Assembly: GCF_025264685.1 (NCBI RefSeq)
Contig: NZ_CP073721.1
Coordinates: forward strand, 735,001-799,000
Source of the DNA: Dactylosporangium roseum
GTDB lineage: Bacteria; Actinomycetota; Actinomycetes; Mycobacteriales; Micromonosporaceae
Direction of reading: 5' to 3'
Length of the DNA: 64,000 bases
Position numbers and translations under genes: made by a program. This document shows, piece after piece, positions 17,455 through 24,841 of this stretch. The notes below the pieces were generated by a model. That model saw only the letters and a program-made list of their open reading frames with translations. It ran no database searches and was not told the origin of the DNA. Each line of letters begins with the position of its first letter. Position 1 is the stretch's first letter.

Positions 17455-18249
17455 ATGACTGACGTGCTGCTCGTCGACCGTTCCGACACCGGCGTCGCCA
17501 CGCTGACGCTCAACCGCCCGGACGCCCTCAACGCGCTCGACGTCGCGTTGAAGGTGGCGCTGCGAGCATCGTTGGAAGAGCTTTCCGACGATCCGTCGGT
17601 GCGGGCTGTGGTCCTCACCGGCGCCGGACGCGCGTTCTGCGTCGGGCAGGACCTGCGTGAGCACGTCGCCTCGCTGGAGTCCGGCGAGGGCTCGTCGCTG
17701 TCGACCGTGACCGAGCACTACAACCCGGTGGCCGAGCTGATCGCGGGCATGCCCAAGCCGGTCGTCGCCGCCGTGCGCGGGATGGCGGCGGGCGCCGGCG
17801 CGTCGCTCGCGCTGCTGGCCGACTTCCGCGTCGGCGGCCCGAAGACCGGGTTTCTCATGGCATTCGCGAACGTCGGCCTCGCCGGTGACACCGGCGTCTC
17901 GTGGGCGCTGCCCCGCCTGGTCGGCTACGCCAAGGCGACCGAGCTGCTCCTGCTGGCCGAGCCGGTCGACTCGGCGACGGCGCACCGGCTGGGCATGCTT
18001 TCCCGGCTCGTGGACGACGACGAGCAGGTGCTGCCGGCCGCGCTGGAGCTGGCCGAGCGGCTCGCCGCCGGCCCCACCGTCGCATACGGCCAGATCAAGC
18101 GTGAGCTCGTCGCCGGCGCCTCCGGGTCGCTGACCGACGCGCTGCGGGTCGAGGCGGAGGCACAGGCCGCCTGCGGCCGCACCGACGACCACCACAATGC
18201 GACCGCGGCGTTCGTGCGCAAGGAGAAGGCGACCTTCAAGGGAGCCTAA
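17455..18249 (+). CDS. Enoyl-CoA hydratase/isomerase, PaaG-like
   Basis: 264-residue crotonase-fold enzyme. Oxyanion-hole segments GAGRAFCVGQDLREH (about 57-71) and AAVRGMAAGAGASLALLADF (about 103-122) are present. The Asp in the GQDL context and ANVGLAGDTGVSW further on are typical of PaaG, the isomerase that converts ring 1,2-epoxyphenylacetyl-CoA to the oxepin. The family is broad, so a general enoyl-CoA hydratase remains possible. Transcribed with the PaaX-type regulator 15 bases upstream; ribosome site GAAGGGG. Ends before repeat A1. Confidence 0.85.
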   Translation: MTDVLLVDRSDTGVATLTLNRPDALNALDVALKVALRASLEELSDDPSVRAVVLTGAGRAFCVGQDLREHVASLESGEGSSLSTVTEHYNPVAELIAGMPKPVVAAVRGMAAGAGASLALLADFRVGGPKTGFLMAFANVGLAGDTGVSWALPRLVGYAKATELLLLAEPVDSATAHRLGMLSRLVDDDEQVLPAALELAERLAAGPTVAYGQIKRELVAGASGSLTDALRVEAEAQAACGRTDDHHNATAAFVRKEKATFKGA

Positions 18250-18261
18250 GGTGACGCACAG

Positions 18262-18420
18262 CCGTGCGGGCGGGCGTCTGCCGCTCGTGGTCGCCACCGG
18301 CCTCGGGACGGCGCCGTTCCAGGCCGGGCAACTCCATGGTCATGGGAAGGATGTGGCTATCGGGGCAGCCATATCTTTCCCATGATCATGAAATTTGAGC
18401 GGCACGGCTCGGAACGCGCC
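18262..18420. repeat. Palindromic element A1 (inverted copy), with flanks
   Basis: First of three family A elements. Core arms 18335-18358 and 18367-18390 (24 bp, three mismatches, starting CATGGTCATGGG and ending CCCATGATCATG) surround the 8-base loop ATCGGGGC. The 70 or so bases left of the core match, in reverse, the region right of the core in A2 (from GAGTTGCCCGG to GCCCGCACGG). The loop is the reverse complement of that in A2. It fills the convergent gap between the hydratase and the AlkA-like gene. Confidence 0.85.
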
Positions 18421-18655
18421 GCAGGTCCGCACCATGCTGCGCGACCCGGCGCTGATCCGCTGGCCCGACCGGGCAGAAGAACACGAAACGACGTCCTCTC
18501 CGCCGATCCCCTGAGCAGGGCGCTCGGCTACGACAAGCCCTGGAGGGCCTGCTCCGTCGGCCGCTCCCTGCAATCCGATCAACCGGCCGATCAACCGGCC
18601 GGACTGGCCGCGGGGCCGCCGCTCACCGACGGCCGGCCCGGCAGCCGGGTCCGGG

Positions 18656-19618
18656 TCAGGCGGCTGCTCGCGCCAGGGAACGTTGGAGAGCCTTCTCGTC
18701 CTGGTCCAGCCAACTGAGGGCGGTCCGGCTGGTGTAGGCCCACCAGCCGATCCACGGCCCATACCTGGATCGGAGCTCGGCCGGTGTCGGGGTCGGCTCG
18801 CCGTACAGGTCCAGAGCCACCTTGCGGAACTGGGCCAGCTCCAGCGGCACCGCGTCGGGACGCCCCAGGACCCGCGGGAGTAGCGCGTGGGCGGTGAACG
18901 TGCCGATGCCCCGGACCGCCAGCAGGGCGGCACGCGCCTCCTCATACGGCCCGGTGCGCAGCCACTGCTCGTCCAACTCGGCGATGCCGGCCAGCACCGT
19001 CGTGAGGCGCTCGGCGCGGGCCCGGCTCCCGGCATACGGCAGGAGATGGTCGGGGGCCATGGACGTCAGCAGCGACAGGTCGGGAAATGCGGTGAGGACC
19101 TTGTGGTCGAGGACGCAGCGGGGGCCGTGGTCGTCGACCAGGCGGCGCTTGCGGGCGGTCGCGAACCACTGCGTCGAGCGCTGCGTCAGTGTGAAAAATG
19201 TCGCGCCCTCCGCCAGCGACGCGAACCGGACCTGGTGCAGCCCGCCGGCCACGGCCAGGACCCGGCCCATCGCCGGGTCGGCGCGGGCGACCGCGAGGAA
19301 CTCGGACCGGTCGTCGCCGAGGCTGAGCCACTGTGCGACCCACCCGGCGACGGCGGCCACCTCGAACGGGCCGAGCGACTCGTCGCTGAACACGGTCAGC
19401 CCGACCCCGGGCACCCCGTCGTCGCGCCCGACGACCTCGGCCACGACGGCGCGGGCCGGGTCGGTCGGGTGCCGGAACGCCTTGCGGACCCGACCGTCGG
19501 CAATGACCTGGTCGCCGGAACTGGGCGTGAAGCCTTTGATCGCGCGCAGCGAGCAGGCCAGGTCGAACGGGGCGGTGGCGGTCAGGACGGTGTGGGCGGT
19601 GCTGGTGAGTTCGGTCAT
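18656..19618 (-). CDS. AlkA-like HhH-GPD DNA glycosylase homolog
   Basis: 320 residues. Similar to DNA-3-methyladenine glycosylase II: N-terminal AlkA-type beta domain, then helix-hairpin-helix LLAVRGIGTFTAHALLPRVL (about 240-259). Aligned on GIG and the following Asp of RPDAVPLELAQFR, the catalytic Asp of E. coli AlkA (D238) falls on Leu, with Glu just before it. The fold is therefore present but ordinary glycosylase catalysis is doubtful unless the Glu takes over. Possible roles are damage binding or an altered glycosylase. No partner operon; the methyltransferase gene lies 32 bases downstream. Confidence 0.8.
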   Translation of the reverse strand: MTELTSTAHTVLTATAPFDLACSLRAIKGFTPSSGDQVIADGRVRKAFRHPTDPARAVVAEVVGRDDGVPGVGLTVFSDESLGPFEVAAVAGWVAQWLSLGDDRSEFLAVARADPAMGRVLAVAGGLHQVRFASLAEGATFFTLTQRSTQWFATARKRRLVDDHGPRCVLDHKVLTAFPDLSLLTSMAPDHLLPYAGSRARAERLTTVLAGIAELDEQWLRTGPYEEARAALLAVRGIGTFTAHALLPRVLGRPDAVPLELAQFRKVALDLYGEPTPTPAELRSRYGPWIGWWAYTSRTALSWLDQDEKALQRSLARAAA

Positions 19619-19650
19619 GCGGAGAGTCTCGAACTCGGGTACGACAACTT

Positions 19651-20295
19651 TTACGTCGCTCGCGCCGCCAGTAGCAGCCCGTCACCGAGCGGTAGCAGCG
19701 CGGGCACCCACGCGTCGCTGTCGCGCAACGCCTTCACGGCCTCACGGAGAAGTACCGTCTCCGCATCCCGGATCGTGGGATCACTCACCCGGCCACCGGC
19801 CAGTGCGTCGCTCAGCGCCAGCGTGCCGCCCGGCCGCAGCAGTCGCTCCGCGGCGGTCACCACAGGTCCGTACTCGCTCGGGTCATGATCGACGAACACC
19901 AGGTCATAGGCGTGGTCGGCCAACCTCGGCAACACGTCGAGCGCGCGTCCGGTGATGATGCGTGTACGAGAGGGAGGGTTCCCGGCCACTGAGAACACCC
20001 GCCGTGCGATCCGCTGGTGCTCGGCCTCGTAATCGATCGTGGTCAGGACGCCGTCGCGGCGCATGCCGCGCAACAACCACCCGCCGCTCACCCCGGTGCC
20101 GGTGCCGACCTCCACCACCGCCTTGGCGTTGCTCACCGCGGCGATCACCCGAAGCGCCGCACCGCAGCCTCGGCTGACCGCCCGGATGCCCAGCTCAGCG
20201 GCCTGCTCGCGGGCAGCCGTGAGTACCGGGTCCTCCAGCACGTACCCGTCGACGAAGTCGGCGAACTGCTGCGCGCTTCTCGCGGACGCGGTGAT
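19651..20295 (-). CDS. O-methyltransferase, probable ATC start
   Basis: About 214 residues. Class I SAM-dependent methyltransferase of the Rv1220c type: VVEVGTGTGVSGGWLLRGM is motif I, ITGRALDVLPRL and YDLVFVDHDPSEY follow. It has no ATG, GTG or TTG in frame near the expected N-terminus. GGAGG at 20302-20306 is six bases before ATC at 20295, and a TAGGCT -10 box at 20327-20332 puts the transcript start after any other option, so ATC is the best start. The next canonical in-frame codon (GTG) would remove about 18 residues that align to homologs. Divergent from htrA. Confidence 0.8.
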   Translation of the reverse strand: MTASARSAQQFADFVDGYVLEDPVLTAAREQAAELGIRAVSRGCGAALRVIAAVSNAKAVVEVGTGTGVSGGWLLRGMRRDGVLTTIDYEAEHQRIARRVFSVAGNPPSRTRIITGRALDVLPRLADHAYDLVFVDHDPSEYGPVVTAAERLLRPGGTLALSDALAGGRVSDPTIRDAETVLLREAVKALRDSDAWVPALLPLGDGLLLAARAT

Positions 20296-20326
20296 GGGAC
20301 ACCTCCAGGTGAGTCGATTCCCGGCA

Positions 20327-20332
20327 AGCCTA
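20327..20332 (-). promoter_or_regulatory. -10 box of the methyltransferase gene
   Basis: TAGGCT on the minus strand gives a predicted start near 20320 and a leader of about 25 bases that contains GGAGG. Confidence 0.45.
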
Positions 20333-20403
20333 GGAGACTCGCCCGCGCGTGCGGGATGCCGGAGCGTGCAATGCTGGATGCGAAACGGACGGAGGAGCCG
20401 ATC

Positions 20404-21732
20404 GTGACAGACGGTTCGGCCTGGCGACAGCCGGGCCACGGCGCGTCCAGCCCGGATGGCTGGACAACGCCCGCGCAGGCCACCGCCAGCCGCCCGCAGC
20501 CGCAGCACGGGACGGCGCCGCAGCCGGCGAGGGATAGCTGGTGGTCCGACGCGCTCGCCGACCCGTGGCGCGACCCCGACGCCCCGGTCGTCGTGATGAA
20601 GACGCCGGTCGACGAGGTGCCGCCCCTGGAGAAGCCGCCGCCGCCGAACGCCGGCCCCCGGGTCGGGCTGGGTCTCGTCCTGATCGTGTCGATCGTCACC
20701 GCCCTGCTCGCGGGCGCGCTCGGCGGCACACTCGGCTACGTCTTCGCCGTCGGAGGCGGCGGCGGCCTCGGCGGCACCCAGCTCGGCAACGACCCGCCGC
20801 TCAACGCGAGGCCGCCGGATTCGGTCGCTGCCCTGGTCAAGAAGGTCCTCCCCAGCGTCGTCACGATCAGCATGCGGGTCGGCTCCGGCACGTCGCTCGG
20901 CTCCGGCTTCGTGGTGTCGTCCGACGGGCACGTCATCACCAACAACCACGTCGTCGAGGGCGGCACCGGCAACGCGACCGTCCGGTTCAGCGACGCGACG
21001 GTGGTGCCGGCCAGTGTCATCGGCGGTGACGACGAGTCCGACGTCGCCGTGCTCAAGATCGACACGTCCGGGCTGCCCGACGGCAAGGTCGTGCCCGTCG
21101 AGTTCGGTGACTCCAATCGGCTGCAGGTCGGCGACCCGGTCGTCGCCGTGGGCGCGCCGCTGGGCCTGACCAGCACGGTGACGTACGGCGTGGTGAGCTA
21201 CCTCGACCGTCCCATCCGCACCAGCGAGGGCGGCACCGCCCGCTACTACTCGGCCATCCAGACCGACGCGGCCGTCAACCAGGGCAACTCGGGTGGCCCG
21301 CTGTTCGACGGCGCCGGTCGTGTCGTCGGCATCAACTCGGTGATCGGCACGCTGTCCGAGGACCAGTCCACAGCCGGCAACGTCGGCCTGGCGTTCGCGA
21401 TCCCGATCAACCACGCCAGGCGGATCGCCACCGATATCATCAACACCGGCAAGGCGCGCCGCACGGTCATGGGCGTGCAGCCCGACCCGTCCTACCGCAA
21501 CCCGGCCGGCGGCGCCCGGCTCGCCTCGGTCGAGGCCGGCGGTCCCGCGGCGGCGGCCGGCCTGAAGAGCGGTGACGTGATCCTCGCGGTCAACGGCAAG
21601 CCGATCGACGAGTTCTGGGACCTGACCGCACTGGTCCGCAAGTACGCGCCGGGTGACACGGTCGAGATTTCCTATCTGCGCGGTACGACCAGGGAGAAAG
21701 CCTCCGTGACCCTGGTCGCCGACGCGAAGTGA
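20404..21732 (+). CDS. htrA: HtrA-type serine protease, membrane-anchored, with PDZ domain
   Basis: 442 residues from GTG 20404, after GGAGGAG. Pro-rich cytoplasmic N-terminus, one membrane helix (about 90-115), then a trypsin-like protease with His in ITNNHVVEGG, Asp in DESDVAVLKID and Ser in NQGNSGGPLFDG, and a C-terminal PDZ domain (about 355-435; AAGLKSGDVILAVNGKPI). Envelope quality-control protease that digests misfolded exported proteins. In mycobacteria sigE and rseA lie between the methyltransferase and htrA; here htrA begins about 110 bases from the methyltransferase with no sigma factor. tatB follows 70 bases downstream. Confidence 0.95.
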   Translation: MTDGSAWRQPGHGASSPDGWTTPAQATASRPQPQHGTAPQPARDSWWSDALADPWRDPDAPVVVMKTPVDEVPPLEKPPPPNAGPRVGLGLVLIVSIVTALLAGALGGTLGYVFAVGGGGGLGGTQLGNDPPLNARPPDSVAALVKKVLPSVVTISMRVGSGTSLGSGFVVSSDGHVITNNHVVEGGTGNATVRFSDATVVPASVIGGDDESDVAVLKIDTSGLPDGKVVPVEFGDSNRLQVGDPVVAVGAPLGLTSTVTYGVVSYLDRPIRTSEGGTARYYSAIQTDAAVNQGNSGGPLFDGAGRVVGINSVIGTLSEDQSTAGNVGLAFAIPINHARRIATDIINTGKARRTVMGVQPDPSYRNPAGGARLASVEAGGPAAAAGLKSGDVILAVNGKPIDEFWDLTALVRKYAPGDTVEISYLRGTTREKASVTLVADAK

Positions 21733-21802
21733 CCGTCGGGCCCTCCCCGTCCGGGGCCGTGGGTGACTAGTCTTGCGGCTGAGAGCAGGGAGGGCCGGCA
21801 AC

Positions 21803-22234
21803 ATGGGCTTGGAGAACATCGGCGGCTGGGAGTTCATCCTGATCATCCTGGTCGGGTTGTTCATCTTCGGTCCCGACCGCTTGCCGAAGGCGATCAGCGA
21901 CGGAATGCGGATGCTCCGCAACGTGCGGCAGATGGCCCGCAACGCCACCGGCGACCTGAGCCGCGAGCTCGGCACCGACATCCAGTTGGAAGATCTCCAC
22001 CCGAAGACCTTTCTCCGCAAGCACCTGCTCAGCGAGGCCGACGAGGCCGCCCTGCGCAAGCCGCTCCAGGGCATCTACGACGAAGTCCGGGGCGTGGCCG
22101 ACGGCGTGAAGCGCGACGCCCAGGCGGCCGCGACCGCCGCGAACAGCGTCACCTCGCCGTCGACGGCGGCTGCCGTGTCGACGCCGCCATCCGCTCAGCC
22201 GGCCTCCCGCGCATCCTGGGACGACGTCACCTGA
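21803..22234 (+). CDS. tatB: Sec-independent protein translocase subunit TatB
   Basis: 143 residues from ATG 21803, preceded by GGGAGGG. One N-terminal membrane helix (about 8-24) in WEFILIILVGLFIFGPDRLP, whose FGP hinge starts the amphipathic helix, then a charged helical region and an Ala/Ser-rich tail. TatB binds twin-arginine signal peptides with TatC and hands folded proteins to the TatA pore; tatA and tatC are elsewhere. A TAGTCT -10 box (21769-21774) gives it its own promoter inside the htrA 3' gap. Confidence 0.92.
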   Translation: MGLENIGGWEFILIILVGLFIFGPDRLPKAISDGMRMLRNVRQMARNATGDLSRELGTDIQLEDLHPKTFLRKHLLSEADEAALRKPLQGIYDEVRGVADGVKRDAQAAATAANSVTSPSTAAAVSTPPSAQPASRASWDDVT

Positions 22235-22340
22235 GATCCGCACGGCCCCGGTGCATCCCTGGGTCCAGAGGCGCGATGCCGATTCCATCCGTTCCGTACG
22301 TTTCGCCCGACCGCAGTCGAGGGTGTCGCCGCCGAGGCGT

Positions 22341-22560
22341 GCCGACCGGCGCCGCGTTCCGATGCGATCGGGCTCGATCAGGCGCGATCAGGCGCGATCA
22401 GGCGCGATCCGCCACTTCGGGCCGCTCGATCTCATGATCATGGGAAAGATGTGGCTGCCCCGATAGCCAGATCTTTCCCATGATCATGGAGTTGCCCGGC
22501 CCGGAACGCGCCGCCTCGGGCCCAGTGGCGACCGCGATCGGCAGACACCCGCCCGCACGG
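22341..22560. repeat. Palindromic element A2, with flanks
   Basis: Second family A element. Core arms 22433-22456 and 22465-22488 (24 bp, one mismatch, CATGATCATGGG to CCCATGATCATG) with loop GCCCCGAT. The left flank opens with GCCGACCGGC (also in A3) and includes four 10-base tandem units ending in GATC (22371-22410). The right flank is shared with A1. It lies between convergent tatB and mrp. Confidence 0.85.
22371..22410. repeat. 10-base tandem repeat, four units
   Basis: Units ggctcgatca, ggcgcgatca, ggcgcgatca and ggcgcgatcc stand head to tail in the left part of element A2. A1 and A3 lack them, so this is a local expansion. Confidence 0.85.
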
Positions 22561-22845
22561 GGCAATTGGCGTATAAAAGCGACAAATTCGGCAGGCCGGG
22601 CAACATCTGGAACTTCTATGTGGCCGCAACCGCGCCCCCCGCACGGTTCCCGAGTGGACCGGCCACGCGTGGTCGCGTCGGGTGCGCGGACGGCTGGGTG
22701 TCAGTGGGGGGCGCCCTGGGGTGAGCCAACGGCCGGGGTGGGCGGCCGGCGAAGGTGCCCAGCCATGGTAGGCCAGGGGCCGGGGACCGCCTGCACCGTC
22801 GGCAGCGTCCGACGCAGGACCGTCAGGGGGTGGGCGCTCCGCCCC
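22561..22845. other. Non-coding remainder of the tatB-mrp gap
   Basis: About 285 bases after element A2 and before the mrp end. A short A/T-rich patch (gtataaaagcgacaaattcg) stands out near 22573-22592. No credible reading frame, RNA gene or terminator is visible. Confidence 0.5.
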
Positions 22846-22880
22846 GGTCTGGTCTGGTCTGGTCGGGTCTGGTCTGGTCG
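22846..22880. repeat. Pentamer tandem repeat (GGTCT/GGTCG), seven units
   Basis: Seven units of GGTCT or GGTCG sit six bases beyond the mrp stop codon. Slippage here could change the mrp 3' end. Function unknown. Confidence 0.85.
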
Positions 22881-22886
22881 GGGTGC

Positions 22887-24038
22887 CTAGCGGCCGGCGG
22901 GCTTCAGGCCCAGCGGCCTGCCCACCAGGCTTTCCCGGCGGACGGCCAGCTTGTCGGCCACCACGCGGAGGGCGGCCGCCGCCGGGGCGTCGGGGGTCGC
23001 CAGGACCAGCGGCAGGCCGGTGTCGCCGGCCTCGCGGAGGCGGGTGTCGAGGGGGATCTGGCCGAGCAACGGCACCTGGGCGCCGACCAGGCGGCTCAGG
23101 GAGTCTGCCACCGTCTGACCGCCGCCGGTGCCGAAGATCTCCATCCGCTCGCCGGTCGGGAGCTCCAGCCAGGACATGTTCTCGACGACACCGACGACGC
23201 GCTGGTGGGTCTGGAGGGCGATCGAGCCGGCGCGCTCGGCGACCTCGGCGGCGGCGGCCTGCGGGGTCGTCACCACCAGGATCTCGGCGGACGGCAGGAG
23301 CTGCGCCAGCGAGATCGCCACGTCGCCCGTGCCCGGCGGGAGGTCCAGGAGCAGCACGTCGAGGTCGCCCCAGTAGACGTCGGCGAGGAACTGCTGCAAC
23401 GCCCGGTGGAGCATCGGGCCGCGCCACACGACGGCGGCGTTGCCGGGCGTGAACATGCCGATCGAGATGACCTTCACGCCGTGTGCGGACGGCGGCATGA
23501 TCATGGACTCGACCTGGGTCGGGCGGCCGTCGGCGCCGAGCATGCGGGGGACCGAGTGGCCGTAGATGTCGGCGTCGACCACGCCGACCGACAGGCCGCG
23601 GGCGGCCAGGGCGGCGGCCAGGTTGACGGTCACGCTGGACTTGCCGACGCCGCCCTTGCCGCTGGCCACCGCGTAGACGCGGGTCCGTGAGCCGGGCTGG
23701 CTGAACGGGATGACCGGCTCCTGCACGTCACCCCGCAGGCTCGTCTGGAGGTTTTTGCGCTGCTCGGGGGTCATGACACCGAAGTCGATCTCGACCCCGG
23801 TGACGCCTTGGACGGCGCCGACCGCGCGGGTGATGTCGGTGCGGAGCTTGTCCTTCAGCGGGCAGCCGGCCACCGTGAGCAGGATGCCGATCAGGGCGAC
23901 GCCGTCGGGTCGGAGCGTGACATCGCGCACCATGCCGAGGTCGGTGATCGGGCGGCGGATCTCAGGGTCGTCGACGGTCGCGAGCGCGGCGGTGATCGCG
24001 TCCTGAACGGTGGTGGCCGGGGCAGACATGGCTGCCAT
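22887..24038 (-). CDS. mrp: Mrp/ApbC/NBP35-family P-loop ATPase (Fe-S carrier)
   Basis: 383 residues from ATG 24038 (a second ATG at 24029 is equally possible). N-terminal MIP18/DUF59 domain (about 10-90, with VAGCPLKD), then deviant-Walker ATPase SGKGGVGKSS (126-135) and LLLDLPPGTGDVA. These proteins assemble or transfer Fe-S clusters. The CxxC of many Mrps, just after VENMS, is replaced here by WLELPTGER, so the usual bridging-cluster cysteines are missing; the DUF59 cysteine remains. Downstream lies a pentamer repeat and element A2. Confidence 0.92.
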   Translation of the reverse strand: MAAMSAPATTVQDAITAALATVDDPEIRRPITDLGMVRDVTLRPDGVALIGILLTVAGCPLKDKLRTDITRAVGAVQGVTGVEIDFGVMTPEQRKNLQTSLRGDVQEPVIPFSQPGSRTRVYAVASGKGGVGKSSVTVNLAAALAARGLSVGVVDADIYGHSVPRMLGADGRPTQVESMIMPPSAHGVKVISIGMFTPGNAAVVWRGPMLHRALQQFLADVYWGDLDVLLLDLPPGTGDVAISLAQLLPSAEILVVTTPQAAAAEVAERAGSIALQTHQRVVGVVENMSWLELPTGERMEIFGTGGGQTVADSLSRLVGAQVPLLGQIPLDTRLREAGDTGLPLVLATPDAPAAAALRVVADKLAVRRESLVGRPLGLKPAGR

Positions 24039-24181
24039 GGTACGTCGGGACGGACGCTCACCCGGCACGGTGAGCGTTCCCGAGGAACGCGTCACAGCAC
24101 CGGCAAGACCACCCGAAATAGGGATTCTGCAGGCGGCGGGGGTTGTCGTCGTACCGCGGCCGGTGCGACGATCGTTAGGAC

Positions 24182-24212
24182 GCCGCGCGCCTAGCCCCTT
24201 GAGGCGCGCGGC
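24182..24212 (-). terminator. Hairpin terminator after the DUF1003 gene
   Basis: GCCGCGCGCC (24182-24191) and GGCGCGCGGC (24203-24212) form a perfect 10-bp stem with an 11-base loop, nine bases after the stop codon in the direction of transcription. Confidence 0.7.
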
Positions 24213-24220
24213 GTAATGCT

Positions 24221-24841
24221 TCAGTGCGATCTGGACCGGCGCCGCGGCGGTTCCTGCGGCCCGTCGGAGTCCACCGCGTCGTCCCCCTCGTCGAGCGGCT
24301 CCTCCAGCCCGCCCGGCGTGCCCAGCGCGGTCGCCGTGTTCTTCGCCTTCTTGCGCTCCAGCTTCGCCCGCCGCTCCGCGGCCTCGTCCAGTTCCTCGCC
24401 CATCCGTGCCAGCTCGGAGCGCAGGAAGTCGCGGGTGGCCGTCTCGCCGACCGCGATCCGGAGGGCGGCGATCTCGCGGGCCAGGTATTCGGTGTCCGCC
24501 TTCTGCGCCGCGGCCCGCCGCCGGTCCTCGTCGGATGCGAGCCGGTCCCGGTCGGCCTGCCGGTTCTGGGCCAGCAGGATGAGCGGCGCCGCGTACGACG
24601 CCTGCAGCGACAGGATCAGGGTGAGGAAGGTGAAGGTGTACGGGTCGAAGCGCCAGCTCGGCGGGGCCAGCGTGTTCCAGGCCAGCCAGGCGACGATCAC
24701 GACCGTCATGTAGACGATGAACTTCGCCGTCCCCATGGACCGCGCGAAACCCTCCGACCACCGGCCGAACGACTCGGGATCGAACCTCGGCAGCTTGATC
24801 CGGGCGACGCGCGGCTGGTCGAGCCGCCGCCGGTCAGCCAC
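24221..24841 (-). CDS. DUF1003 membrane protein
   Basis: 206 residues from GTG 24841. Two membrane helices (about 45-66, 78-98) separated by PPSWRFDPYTFTFLTLILS, then a long charged coiled coil (about 100-170) with an acidic tail. The PSWRFDPYxFxFLxLxLS core is the DUF1003 signature. The GTG overlaps the stop of the MgtE-like gene by eight bases and has GGGTGG upstream; a longer GTG start at 24850 is less well placed. Family of unknown function; coupling to the CBS protein suggests the pair work together on ion homeostasis (inference). Confidence 0.88.
   Translation of the reverse strand: MADRRRLDQPRVARIKLPRFDPESFGRWSEGFARSMGTAKFIVYMTVVIVAWLAWNTLAPPSWRFDPYTFTFLTLILSLQASYAAPLILLAQNRQADRDRLASDEDRRRAAAQKADTEYLAREIAALRIAVGETATRDFLRSELARMGEELDEAAERRAKLERKKAKNTATALGTPGGLEEPLDEGDDAVDSDGPQEPPRRRSRSH

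Noticed and set aside
22846..22880. CRISPR-like array
   Set aside because: Units are five bases with no spacers; a simple tandem repeat.
23496..23505. CATGATCATG inside mrp, as in the family A arms
   Set aside because: Only the 10-base core is present, in coding sequence (Met-Ile-Met), without the GGGAAAGAT extension or loop; a chance match.
22755..23690. Long open frame on the plus strand over mrp
   Set aside because: Shadow of mrp produced by high G+C; composition is Arg/Gly/His-rich without motifs.
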